A DNA stretch of 33,260 nucleotides. Source: an uncultured Bacteroidales bacterium. GTDB lineage: Bacteria > Bacteroidota > Bacteroidia > Bacteroidales > UBA932. The stretch is from assembly GCA_905234285.1 (NCBI GenBank), contig CAJOHK010000012.1:1-33260 (forward strand), read 5' to 3'. Below, one piece after another: positions 9,601 to 17,900 of this stretch. The translations under genes and the position numbers were made by a program. Position 1 is the stretch's first letter. Each line of letters opens with the position of its first letter. The notes under the pieces were generated by a model that worked only from the letters and a program-made list of their open reading frames with translations, had not been told where the DNA came from and did no database searches.

Positions 9601-11842
9601 CAGACTCTACGGCGTGCAGCGCGTCAAGGTAGAGAACCCCGATTCCCATCTGGAGCCCCAGTTGCAGCTGCCGGCCGTGATCCATCCCGAGGAGGAATTC
9701 ACGGTGAAAGTGAGCGAGCGCAGCGGCAAGCCCATGACCTACACCCTGGCCATAGTGGACGAGGGCCTGCTGGACCTCACGGCCTTCAAGACGCCCGATC
9801 CCTGGAACGCCCTGTACAAGCCCGAAGCCCTGGGCGTAAAGACCTGGGACCTCTACGACCATGTGATTGGCGCCTTCAGCGGCCGATTCTCCCCGCTCGC
9901 AGCCATCGGCGGTGATGAGGATGCTGTGCGCAGCGCCCGCAAGGACAACCGCTTTAATCCCGTGGTGCTGTACCTTCCGCCCAAGACCCTGGCCAAGGGC
10001 AGCGAAACCCTCAAACTGAAGCTTCCCATGTACGTGGGCAGCGTGCGCGTGATGCTGGTGGCCGGCCATGACGGGGCATTCGGCCATGCCGAGAAAGCCG
10101 TTCCCGTGCAGAGCCCGCTCATGGTAGTGACCACCCTGCCCCGCGTCCTGGGCAGCGGCGAGCAGGTAAGCGTCCCCGTGAACGTATTTGCCATGGAGGA
10201 TGGCGTCAAACAGGCCCAGGTGACCCTCCAGGCCGACGGTCCCGTGAGCATCACCGGCCCCGCCACCCAAAGCGTGAGCTTCAGCGGGAAGGGAGACAAG
10301 CTGGTGCGCTTCGGCCTCAAAGCCAAGGGCGAGGGCCCGTGCCATATCAGTGTATCGGCCAGCGGCGGCGGACACAAGGCCAGCGAACAGGTGGCCCTGG
10401 AAGTGCAGAACCCGCTGCCGGAGGTGTCTACCGTTGAGCGCTTTGTTCTGGCTCCCGGAGAGAAACGCCAGCTCCAGCCCGGCGCCTTGCAGCTCACCGG
10501 CTTTCCAGCCCCCGATGCCGTGGAACTGTATCGGCGCATGCGCGACTATCCTTACAGCTGCAGCGAGCAGCTGAGCGCCCGCGGCCTTACCCTCCTGCAT
10601 CTGCTGTCCCTGCTTCCCGAGAAAGAGGCGGCCGAGGCCCGCGGTCTGCTGCCCGGCCTGGTGAAACAGCTCTACAGCCGTCAAAACGCCGACGGCGGCT
10701 TCTCCTATTGGGGCGACGGCAAATCCGGCACCTGGGTTTCCAGCATGGCCGGACTGTTCCTGTCGCAGGCATCGGCCGAGGGCGTGGAAGTGAATCCCGG
10801 CGTGCTGCGCATGTGGAAGAACTATCAGCAGAAGCAGTCGCAGCAGTATCGGCAGAGCGCCGAGGATGCCTTTGCCCAGCTGGACGAAGCCTTCCGCCTG
10901 TACAGCCTGGCTGCCGGCGGCAGCGCCTACACCTCCGGCATGAACCGCCTGCGGGAGAACACCAAACTCAGCGCCAAGACTCGCTGGATGCTCGCAAGCG
11001 CCTTTGCCATTGCCGGCAAGCAGGCCCAGGCCGATGCCCTCCTGGACGGCGCCTCGCGGGAGTTGGTGGAATACACGCCCGACCAGCTCACCTACGGAAC
11101 GCCCCTGCGCGACCGATACATTACGCTGGAGGCGCTGGCCCGCGGACACCGCACCGCCGACGCCCTGGCTTTGGCCGGCGACCTGCTGGATTACACCCAG
11201 CTCTCTACCCAGGAAAGCGCATTTGCAGCCCTGGCCTGGAACGCCCTGCTGGCCGAGGTTCCCACCACCACACTGGTGGCCGATGCCGGCGGCACCACCC
11301 TCAAATCCACGGGGGCGCGCGTTAACTATCAAGTATCTAAGGATCTGGCTTTGACGAACAAGTCCGAAGGGCCCATCTACGGTACCATGGTGAGCCGTTC
11401 GCATGAGGCCGCGCAAAAGGCTGCAATGAGCGGACTACAGTTGGAAGTGAAGTACATGGGAGCCGACGGCGCCGCCGTGAATCCCGCCTCCCTGCCGCAG
11501 GGCACCCGCTTCCAGGCAATAGTCACCGTACGCAATGCCCAACTCGGCCGCGCCGTAGACAACCTGGCGCTGGACCTCCGCATCCCCTCCGGCTGGGAAA
11601 TCCAGAACGAGCGCTTAACCGGCGGCCCGTCCGAGGCTGACGGCTATGACCACATGGACATCCGCGACGACCGGGTGAACTGGTTCTTCGGCTTGCCTGC
11701 CGGCACCTACAAGACCTTCACAGTGGGCCTGCGGGCCGCCTACGAGGGCAGCTTTGTCCTGCCCTCTGTAGTGTGCGAAGCCATGTACGAGCCGGCCATC
11801 AACGCCCGCACCGCCAGCGGCACCGCCGTGGTTACCCGGTAA
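6689..11842 (+). CDS. Bacterial alpha-2-macroglobulin, thioester-type lipoprotein
   Basis: A 1717-residue envelope lipoprotein (hydrophobic leader, lipobox LLAAC, Cys27). Bacterial alpha-2-macroglobulins trap attacking proteases: bait cleavage triggers a thioester that couples to the protease. Residues about 40-1200 form a long series of beta-sandwich (macroglobulin) domains, with family-typical GVWRPGDTMHLT and FLYGERG stretches around residue 530-550. The thioester motif YPYSCSEQ is present (Cys1291-Ser-Glu-Gln1294), so the protein should be of the active class. It is followed by an alpha/alpha-barrel region with QNADGGFSYWG and a C-terminal receptor-like domain. pbpC follows within 12 nt, the classic pairing in which the trap is thought to guard the periplasm while PBP1C repairs the wall. 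The bait region cannot be picked out by eye. Confidence 0.93.
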   Translation: MITFNAQRATGKWVALTVLAVALLAACNGSKKTATPSAEVYAPYIQAYTGGIVADDAAIRIDLVADAPETVTQDPTAAEALFSFKPEVKGSVKWDNPASVSFIPEEGALKPGQSYTVSFALNKVAPTPKELESFDFGIVVRQRTAQTTLLTEEPDNGQKFRVVSACQEEDHIDVKLSGSPVNAGKKGMVELKGALRSYVQVKDSTVRIHFEGRKEDLTLTLDQSLKDAEGNTLGQTFTRIFQLKEEEPAVQIPLKGQILPDKQALVLPFKAVNLSAVEVRIVKIYQKNMLMFLQENELGGSSSIRRCGRLVYKADIPLDATKDLHQWNEHSLDLSGLLKQEPGALYRIRLSFRLDQSLYGGKEPSRMSQVVDGTPSRADQAVWDTPSPYYWENDYDWSQYDWEEANDPTKASFYMDSDRFPSVQLMASDLGLVAEYAEGNTLWLAATDLISAQPVPGASLEVYDYQLQPIAQGKTDRNGLAELTVSRKPFAVVGKAGGSIAYLRVVSGGERSLSRFDVGGQVLDQGLKAFLYGERGVWRPGDTMHLTMILSSKGKPLPEGHPATLELYTPEGRFYAKKVAHGTDGFYNFDLTTKADDPTGYWNATVKVGGSSFHKTLHVETVKPNRLKISTEYPSLLQAGQSVNVPIQAAWLSGSPAGGNAVHAQMTLKPAKGAPFKGFEKYSFTDPSSNFSSAEHELYKTKLNGTGATTVNVKLPDAKGAPGLLTAFIVTSVEEPGGDESFTTETLPYSPYSAYVGIRIPDGDYLETDKDHKLSVAVVDAGGKRVAGHKLEYCIFKTGWNWWWDSPGGDLDAYVSGRSVSVAASGHLTSGSQDASIPFRINYPEWGRYLLLVRDTASGHVSGRSFTMDWPEYRGRADRLDPESLTMLTLSTDKPQYKAGETATVFIPAAKGGQALVSLENAGGVIRREWVATSDKDTPWKFTVEPSMAPNIYVHVTLLQPYGNTANDLPIRLYGVQRVKVENPDSHLEPQLQLPAVIHPEEEFTVKVSERSGKPMTYTLAIVDEGLLDLTAFKTPDPWNALYKPEALGVKTWDLYDHVIGAFSGRFSPLAAIGGDEDAVRSARKDNRFNPVVLYLPPKTLAKGSETLKLKLPMYVGSVRVMLVAGHDGAFGHAEKAVPVQSPLMVVTTLPRVLGSGEQVSVPVNVFAMEDGVKQAQVTLQADGPVSITGPATQSVSFSGKGDKLVRFGLKAKGEGPCHISVSASGGGHKASEQVALEVQNPLPEVSTVERFVLAPGEKRQLQPGALQLTGFPAPDAVELYRRMRDYPYSCSEQLSARGLTLLHLLSLLPEKEAAEARGLLPGLVKQLYSRQNADGGFSYWGDGKSGTWVSSMAGLFLSQASAEGVEVNPGVLRMWKNYQQKQSQQYRQSAEDAFAQLDEAFRLYSLAAGGSAYTSGMNRLRENTKLSAKTRWMLASAFAIAGKQAQADALLDGASRELVEYTPDQLTYGTPLRDRYITLEALARGHRTADALALAGDLLDYTQLSTQESAFAALAWNALLAEVPTTTLVADAGGTTLKSTGARVNYQVSKDLALTNKSEGPIYGTMVSRSHEAAQKAAMSGLQLEVKYMGADGAAVNPASLPQGTRFQAIVTVRNAQLGRAVDNLALDLRIPSGWEIQNERLTGGPSEADGYDHMDIRDDRVNWFFGLPAGTYKTFTVGLRAAYEGSFVLPSVVCEAMYEPAINARTASGTAVVTR

Positions 11843-11854
11843 TTCCGTCTTCTC

Positions 11855-11984
11855 GTGAACAAAAAAGCCCATATTTGTGCACAAGGCCGCCGATTTAAGG
11901 CTCTGGTGAACAAAATGGGCCATTTTTGTGCACCAGACGCCCATTTTGAGGATGTGGTGAACAAAAAGGGGCTTTTTTGTTCAC
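11855..11984. repeat. Three 51-bp tandem units with 28-bp palindromes
   Basis: Three 28-bp near-palindromes start at 11855, 11906 and 11957, exactly 51 bp apart. Each begins GTGAACAAAA and ends TTTGTGCAC (first two) or TTTGTTCAC (third, almost a perfect palindrome), with a short GC core (GCCC, GGGCC, GGGGC). The two 23-bp spacers agree at about 14 of 23 positions, so the whole 51-bp unit is repeated. This argues against a CRISPR array. Because 51 is divisible by 3 and there are no stops, the array reads in frame into pbpC as three related 17-residue units. Confidence 0.9.
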
Positions 11985-14182
11985 CAGGTAAGAAAAAGTG
12001 GGTGCTGGGACTGATTCTGCTGGTGGGATTGCTGGCATGGCTGCTGTGCCTGCCCGGGGATTTGTTTAAGGGCGTACCGTACTCCACGGTGGTAGAGAGC
12101 ACCGAGGGCGAGCTCCTGGGCGCCCGGGTGGCCGATGACGGCCAGTGGCGCTTCCCTCCATGCGACAGCGTGCCGGAGCGGTATGCCACGGCGCTGGTCC
12201 AGTTCGAGGACCGGCAGTTCTGGTGGCATCCCGGGGTGAATCCCATTGCCCTGGCCCGGGCCTTCAAGGACAACCTGCAGGCCGGGCACGTGGTGAGCGG
12301 TGGCAGTACTCTTACCATGCAGGTGATCCGGCTGTCCCGGCAGCGTGAAAGGACGCTTGGGCAAAAGCTGATTGAGGCCGTGCAGGCCACCCGGCTGGAA
12401 CTCAGGTGCAGCAAGCGGGAGATTCTGGCCCTGTATGCTTCCCATGCGCCGTTTGGCGGCAATGTGGTTGGGCTGGAGGCCGCTGCATGGCGCTATTTCG
12501 GCCGGCCGGCTGATGAGCTCTCCTGGGGCGAGGCGGCCACTCTGGCCGTACTGCCCAACGCCCCGTCCTCCATGCATCCCGGCCGAAACCGGCAGGGTTT
12601 GATGGAAAAGCGCAACCGACTGCTGGCCAGGCTGCTGGAACATGGGGACATTGACTCGCTCACTTATTTGTCGGCCCGGGAAGAGCCCCTGCCCGATGCG
12701 CCCCTGCCGCTTCCCTCGCTGGCGGCCCATTATGTAGAGCATTGCCCGCACGGGGTCAGGACCCGGACCGCCCTGCAGTATGCGCTGCAAAGTGCCGTGG
12801 AGGAAGCCCTGAACCGTCGCTCCGACGAGCTGGCGCTGGAAGGTGTGGCCGACATGGCCGCGGTGGTCATTGACAACCGCAACGGCAACGTGGTGGCCTA
12901 TGTGGGAAACACTTCCCCGGAGCGGTTGCGGCCCGGCGTGCAGGTGGACATCGCCGCCGCGCCCCGTTCTACCGGCAGTATCCTCAAACCCTTCCTGTAC
13001 GAGGCTGCCCTTGAAGAAGGCGTCATCCTGCCCGGCACCCTGCTGCCCGACATCCCCGTGAACCTGGGCGGCTTTGCCCCGCAGAATTTTGACCGACAGT
13101 TCTATGGCGCCGTCCCGGCTAACCAGGCCCTGGCCCGGAGCCTCAACGTGCCGGCCGTGTTCCTGTTACGCGCCTACGGCGTGGCCAAGTTCTATGACCG
13201 CCTCAAGGCATACGGTCTCTCCACTCTCACCCACGACGCCCACTGGTACGGCCTGGCCCTCATCCTGGGCGGTGGAGAAGGCCGGTTGGATGAAATTACG
13301 GCTGCCTACTCAGCCCTGGTACGTACCTACCTCCCCCCCGCCAGTGCTTCTTCGGCCAGTCCCATCAAAGATAAGGTGGCACTGTGGTATACCTTTGAGG
13401 CTTTGAAGGAGGTAAACCGGCCGGACGAACTGGACTGGCGGCTCATCAAGTCGGTGCGAAAGGCGGCCTGGAAGACGGGGACCAGTTACGGCTTTAGGGA
13501 TGCCTGGGCCGTGGGCATGACGCCGCAGTACACCATTGGCGTATGGGCCGGGAATGCCCAGGGGCAGGGCGTGCCGGGTCTCACCGGCGCCCGCACCGCC
13601 GGCCCGGCCCTGTATGACATCCTGAACCTTCTCCCCTACTCCAACGAATGGTTCCCCGAACCAGACCTCGCCGCCGCGGACACCAAAAGTACCAGTTTGG
13701 TGCCCGGACGGGGCGTATGGGCACAAGTGTGTAAGGATTCCGGCATGCTGGCGGGGCCGGAGTGTCCGGAGACCGAAACTATACTCATCCCGGAGGCGGG
13801 GCTGGAAACCGACCCCTGCCCCTACCACAGCGGTGGCCAGTTTGTGCTGCCGCCGGCCATGGAATGGTTCTATCGGCCTCACCATCCGGAATATACCGGG
13901 GTCACCCGGCCACAGAACAACCAGATGATGGAATTCATCTACCCTACCGCCGGGAGTACCCTATACCTGCCCCGGCAACTGGACGGGAAGGTGGAAGGCG
14001 CCGTGTTCCGGGTAGCCCACCATACAGCCGGCACCACCCTTTGGTGGCACCTTGATAACACTTATGTGGGAGAAACCCGCTTCGTTCACGAGCTCAGGCT
14101 GGCGCCGGAACAGGGGAAGCATACCCTCACCGTAGTGGACGAAGAAGGAAATACGGTCAGTGTTCGCTTTACGATTCAATAG
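11855..14182 (+). CDS. pbpC: Penicillin-binding protein 1C (bifunctional transglycosylase/transpeptidase)
   Basis: A 775-residue inner-membrane class A PBP that polymerises and cross-links peptidoglycan. One transmembrane helix is at residues about 49-66. The GT51 transglycosylase domain has VQFEDRQFWWHPG with catalytic Glu118, GGSTLTMQ at 149-156 and YFGRPADELSWGEAA. The transpeptidase has SxxK at Ser375-Lys378 (STGSILKPF), SLN in ARSLNVPAVF, and KTGT at 540-543. The C-terminal 90 residues fit the PBP1C-specific BiPBP_C domain (FIYPTAGSTLYLP onward). It starts 12 nt after the alpha-2-macroglobulin stop. Residues 1-47 come from the tandem palindromic repeat and resemble no PBP, so the true start may be the GTG at 11957 (MNKKGLFCSPGKKKW...), just before the membrane helix. 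Confidence 0.93.
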   Translation: MNKKAHICAQGRRFKALVNKMGHFCAPDAHFEDVVNKKGLFCSPGKKKWVLGLILLVGLLAWLLCLPGDLFKGVPYSTVVESTEGELLGARVADDGQWRFPPCDSVPERYATALVQFEDRQFWWHPGVNPIALARAFKDNLQAGHVVSGGSTLTMQVIRLSRQRERTLGQKLIEAVQATRLELRCSKREILALYASHAPFGGNVVGLEAAAWRYFGRPADELSWGEAATLAVLPNAPSSMHPGRNRQGLMEKRNRLLARLLEHGDIDSLTYLSAREEPLPDAPLPLPSLAAHYVEHCPHGVRTRTALQYALQSAVEEALNRRSDELALEGVADMAAVVIDNRNGNVVAYVGNTSPERLRPGVQVDIAAAPRSTGSILKPFLYEAALEEGVILPGTLLPDIPVNLGGFAPQNFDRQFYGAVPANQALARSLNVPAVFLLRAYGVAKFYDRLKAYGLSTLTHDAHWYGLALILGGGEGRLDEITAAYSALVRTYLPPASASSASPIKDKVALWYTFEALKEVNRPDELDWRLIKSVRKAAWKTGTSYGFRDAWAVGMTPQYTIGVWAGNAQGQGVPGLTGARTAGPALYDILNLLPYSNEWFPEPDLAAADTKSTSLVPGRGVWAQVCKDSGMLAGPECPETETILIPEAGLETDPCPYHSGGQFVLPPAMEWFYRPHHPEYTGVTRPQNNQMMEFIYPTAGSTLYLPRQLDGKVEGAVFRVAHHTAGTTLWWHLDNTYVGETRFVHELRLAPEQGKHTLTVVDEEGNTVSVRFTIQ

Positions 14183-14202
14183 CGCGACACATCCGGCTTT
14201 AC

Positions 14203-14568
14203 CTACAGCCCCAGCATCAGCGCCGGAGCAATGCCAAGAGCGGCACACAGGAGGCGGGCAACCTTTAAAGTGGGTTCTGCCCTGCCTGTGATGTAATCGT
14301 TGATACGGGTAGGACTCACACCTATCTTTTTTGCCAGGTCACGCTGCGTCATCCCCTGCTCTTCCAAGGACAGTTGAATCAATTGGGACACTGTGGGCTT
14401 GCCGATGGGATAATGCTCTTTTTCATAGGCAATAACGAAATCGGACATGATGGCCAGTTCCAGGGCCAGAGGGTCATTGGCCGCCATATCTTCTCCCACC
14501 AGCGGAAGCAGTTCCTCTACCCGGGCGAGCGCATACTCATATCTCATTTGATCCATGCTCTTTTTCAT
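14203..14568 (-). CDS. higA: HigA-type antitoxin, helix-turn-helix
   Basis: A 121-residue antitoxin. The N-terminal half (about 1-60) is helical and likely contacts the toxin. The C-terminal half is an XRE/Cro-type HTH: SLEEQGMTQRDLAKKIGVSPTRINDYITGRAEPTLKVARLLCAALGI, with the recognition helix near VSPTRINDYI (residues about 84-93). Its ATG overlaps the toxin gene end by 4 nt, so the order is toxin first, as in higBA. It is expected to neutralise HigB and repress the promoter upstream of higB. It converges with pbpC, with 20 nt between the stop codons. Confidence 0.88.
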   Translation of the reverse strand: MKKSMDQMRYEYALARVEELLPLVGEDMAANDPLALELAIMSDFVIAYEKEHYPIGKPTVSQLIQLSLEEQGMTQRDLAKKIGVSPTRINDYITGRAEPTLKVARLLCAALGIAPALMLGL

Positions 14569-14864
14569 ATCGATGCTGCGTCTATGTTTTCGTATTCCTC
14601 ATGAGTTCCCACGAAACGGATGAACACATATCCCATAACAAACTTTACAACCACCACCAGTCTGTACTTGTTTCCTCTGATATTGAAAACGTAGTGCTGG
14701 TTCCCCACTGCATCGACACTTCCGAAATCGGCCTTCATCTCTGCAAAATTTTGCCATTGTGCAGCCTCAGCGGTTTCATACCACCTTTCCAACGCGACTT
14801 CTGCATCTTCTCGGCCCGGCGACTGGTAAAAATCCCTCAGTTTCCTATGTGACACGATTCTCAT
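14565..14864 (-). CDS. higB: HigB-type toxin (RelE-fold mRNA interferase)
   Basis: A 99-residue toxin of the HigB family (HigB_toxin type), which in characterised members cleaves mRNA at the ribosome. Typical features are the start MRIVSHRKLRDFY, a W-rich helix (ALERWYETAEAAQWQNF), the aspartate-containing FGSVDAVGNQHYVFNIRGNKYRLVVVV strands and the final FVRFVGTHEEYENIDA-like end (here YVFIRFVGTHEEYENID). Length is normal and no key segment is missing. It is the first gene of a two-gene module with the HTH antitoxin. Confidence 0.88.
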   Translation of the reverse strand: MRIVSHRKLRDFYQSPGREDAEVALERWYETAEAAQWQNFAEMKADFGSVDAVGNQHYVFNIRGNKYRLVVVVKFVMGYVFIRFVGTHEEYENIDAASI

Positions 14865-14881
14865 TTCCTATTCTTTCGCCA

Positions 14882-14911
14882 CAAAGATAGGTAATAATTA
14901 TGAATTACAAA
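14882..14911 (-). promoter_or_regulatory. Promoter of higBA
   Basis: On the minus strand: TTTG (14911-14908), 18 nt, TATCTTTG (14889-14882). The higB ATG begins 17 nt further on. Confidence 0.65.
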
Positions 14912-14932
14912 ATATTTTCGGCCGGAATATTT
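14910..14932. promoter_or_regulatory. Inverted repeat at the higBA promoter, candidate HigA operator
   Basis: AAATATT (14910-14916), TTCGGCCGG, AATATTT (14926-14932): a perfect 7-bp dyad touching the -33 box of the higBA promoter. It could be an autoregulatory operator. It also lies 13 nt past the end of the fimbrial operon and could form a weak stem there. Confidence 0.4.
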
Positions 14933-14945
14933 GAATTTCGGAATT

Positions 14946-17900
14946 CTATTGAGCCACGCCCCCATCATAATAGATGGTGGGTGTGAGAGTCTTTACCACC
15001 ATTCCATTGAGTTGGCATTTACGGCTATCGGGGGCCGTAATACGGATAGTGGGCGCAGCATATCCCTGCGGGATAGCCCAAATGTACATGTCTGGTTTAG
15101 TAGGATATCGGGTTACAGTACCCACTGAGGGTTCAAAGGAATCCGGCGCCAATACGGTACCATTCTCTGTCTTGAACTGGAAGCGCACCCAAATGGTAGT
15201 ATGACCGGAGGTTACGGCATCTACCTTCATGACAATGCTCTGGCCGGCCTGTACAACCTCTCCCGTGCAATTATCGCCCGCCTCAAGCAAAGAAACACGG
15301 GACTTGCCTTTGTTATTAATAGCCTCTTTATAAGTTCCCAGATTTGTACTCTTGAGTTGGCCCATCGTGCCGCTGGAGTAGGACATGGTATTCACATCAC
15401 CTTCACCGAACCGGCCGGCCGTTACCACCTTGGTCACATAACCCGGAGAAGAAAGCGTTAGCACCACATCGGCCTGACTAATGTAGTTGGGCGTAAAGAA
15501 TTCCACCTCATGGTATAAAGGATCTACGCCCCAAGCTGTAGAAGCAGTAGGCGTCCAGGGGAACGATGGCGTATTGTCGTGATTCATTAAACCGTCTACC
15601 GTAATGGTCACAGGGGTTTGCGGTTTAAGGGCATCGTCCTTGTAGGCAAACAGAACCGTCTTCTTTTTATACTTACATTGTACATGACCGTAAACCACGT
15701 TGGACCAAGAGCCGGTAGCAATGGGCAAGGACTGGCAGTCTACAAAGCCGGCGTAGGAGAAATGACAGGGTACCAGGCGGGCATACTCATATTCATCGGC
15801 CTCAAATTCTATCTCAATCTCTTCCGTATCGGCCGTGGTGGTGACAAAGGTAAGGGTTACGTTCTTCTGGGTGGGCTGGTAGCGGAACTTGCCCGTAGAA
15901 GAGCCGGGCTGGACACCTTCTGTGGAGCACAGGAGGCCATTGGCAGTAAACTCAATCAGCGGATAGCTATCCGGGTAAATGCGGCCGGCATCCTCCTGCA
16001 TGGAGAAGGTAACCGTTAGCGGCTCGTTGGAATAGGCCGGAATGGGCGTAGTGAACGTAAGATTCTCAAACTCCTTAATCCGGTAGTGTTCAAACTCGGC
16101 CGAGCCCTTGCTGAAGTACTCGTTATAAACCCACACCGTTGTAGCACTGATATCCCTGGTGGTCTTGAAATAGCAGGATATGCTGCGCCAGGTACGTTCC
16201 TGGGTATCGGTAACAATGGTTGCCTGACTATACTCTTCCCAGGTAAGGGTGCGCATGAACTGGAAGGCCGGCTTGCCGGCATAGCCGTCATGCTCGGAGA
16301 CGGACGTACCGGTAATAACCGGAAGGTTGTTGTTGGCTACGCTGTTGTCGGGCGTAAGGGTCATATCCTCGGCCTCGATGGTAAAATCCAGCGGGAACAT
16401 AGACTCGGCCAAACCCTCGGGAATCATGAAATCGATAATTTGCTGCGTTCCCTTGGTCTTGGGGATAAACGGCTTCTGGCACTTAACTGTGAGGGGTTGG
16501 ATGGGCTGGATGGTAATGACAATGTCGCGGTACAGCCGCTTTTTGTTGCCATAGATACCCGAAACGCGCAGCACCTGTGTACGAACCAGCTCGCCGGGTG
16601 CGACGGTGCAGAAACGGATGGTCCGATAACCTTCGTTACCCTCAATGGTAGAAGGCGCATCCAGGAACGGCAGCACTTCCTCGGGGTTATCGGGATCGGG
16701 AACCTGGTAGATGATGGGAGTTCCGCCGTCTGTCATGGGCAGCAGTTCCACCTTCACTGAATTGGGATTCATATCGGTTTCTCCGTCATGGGAGAAATGG
16801 ACGCTCAGGATCTCTACGGGATTGTCGGGACCGTGCGGTGTGGTGAAGGTCTGGGCCAACCAGGGTTTGATGGTAAGACGGCCGATACCGTCGGAGATAT
16901 CGGTTACGCCCGAGGTGGTAACATCGGCCGACACGTCGGCGCTACCGGCCGAAGTAGCTGCCTTGGCGGGGGTATCCTGCCCGCGGGACAGGATCTTGTT
17001 CACCACAATCTTGTACTTGAAGTTACGGTAGATGGGGTAATAGCTGGACTGCCACTCTTCCTCTCCCACCTGCCGGGTTTCCATGAGGTCTACCTTATAA
17101 TAATAGTAGCCCCGGTTGGAATAGTCTTCATCGTTCTCGTAATAGCCGTATATGATCACAAAGGTGGGCTGGACGCTGGCCGACGGCACCGGGCGCTCAT
17201 ACAAGTACACGGCGCCGTTCTCGGCGGGAGCCACGCCCTCGCCCAGCGGATTGCTGGTAAAGGACGCAGCCGGAGGCACAAAGCGGTCAAACTCGGTAGA
17301 CGAAGGCAGATTGCCCAGGTAACCGGACTGCTCCAGCTGGGTAAAGCTCTTATCCTGGTAATCCTCTACGAATCCGGCATGATAGGGCACATAGGTCCCC
17401 TTCTTGGGAACGTTGATTACCGCATAGGAGATGGGGGTGAAATTGGACGTAGGGCTGGACTCCACCACAATCTTGGCCCAGTTGCGGATGAGCGCAATGT
17501 TCTGGAAGGCCGCGGCGGTGGTAGCATCGGCCACGTAACCGGTGCCGCCTTCGGGAATTACATTGCCGTCCTTGTCGATATAGTCTCCGTCCGAATTCTT
17601 TTGGGCACGGATACCCTTGGGCAGGGAAACCATTTGCCAATATCCCTTTACGCCGGGGTCGGTGAGCAGGGACGGCAGTACGCTGGAATCCCAGCCGAAG
17701 GACAGCACCTCGGGGCCGTTTCCGATGAGGTGTACGGTACGACGGCTCTCGGCCATGGTGAGCTTGGCCGTAAACTTGAACTTGGGAACGGTATGGCTTA
17801 TGGTAACGGGATTGCCGTATTCATCCAGGATGGGGTTGTCCTCGACATCGGTCTGGACTGTCTCGTAGGTATAGGTGCCATCCGGGACAGGCGTAGCCGC

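Noticed and set aside
7448..11416. Very long open frame (1322 codons) antisense to the alpha-2-macroglobulin gene
   Set aside because: The sense gene is a recognisable, full-length family member. The antisense frame has low-complexity Gly/Ala/His/Gln-rich composition typical of the reverse of GC-rich coding DNA and matches no family I know.
11855..11984. CRISPR array (28-bp repeats with 23-bp spacers)
   Set aside because: Only three repeats, the spacers are related to each other (about 14 of 23 positions), there are no cas genes, and the period preserves an open frame into pbpC.
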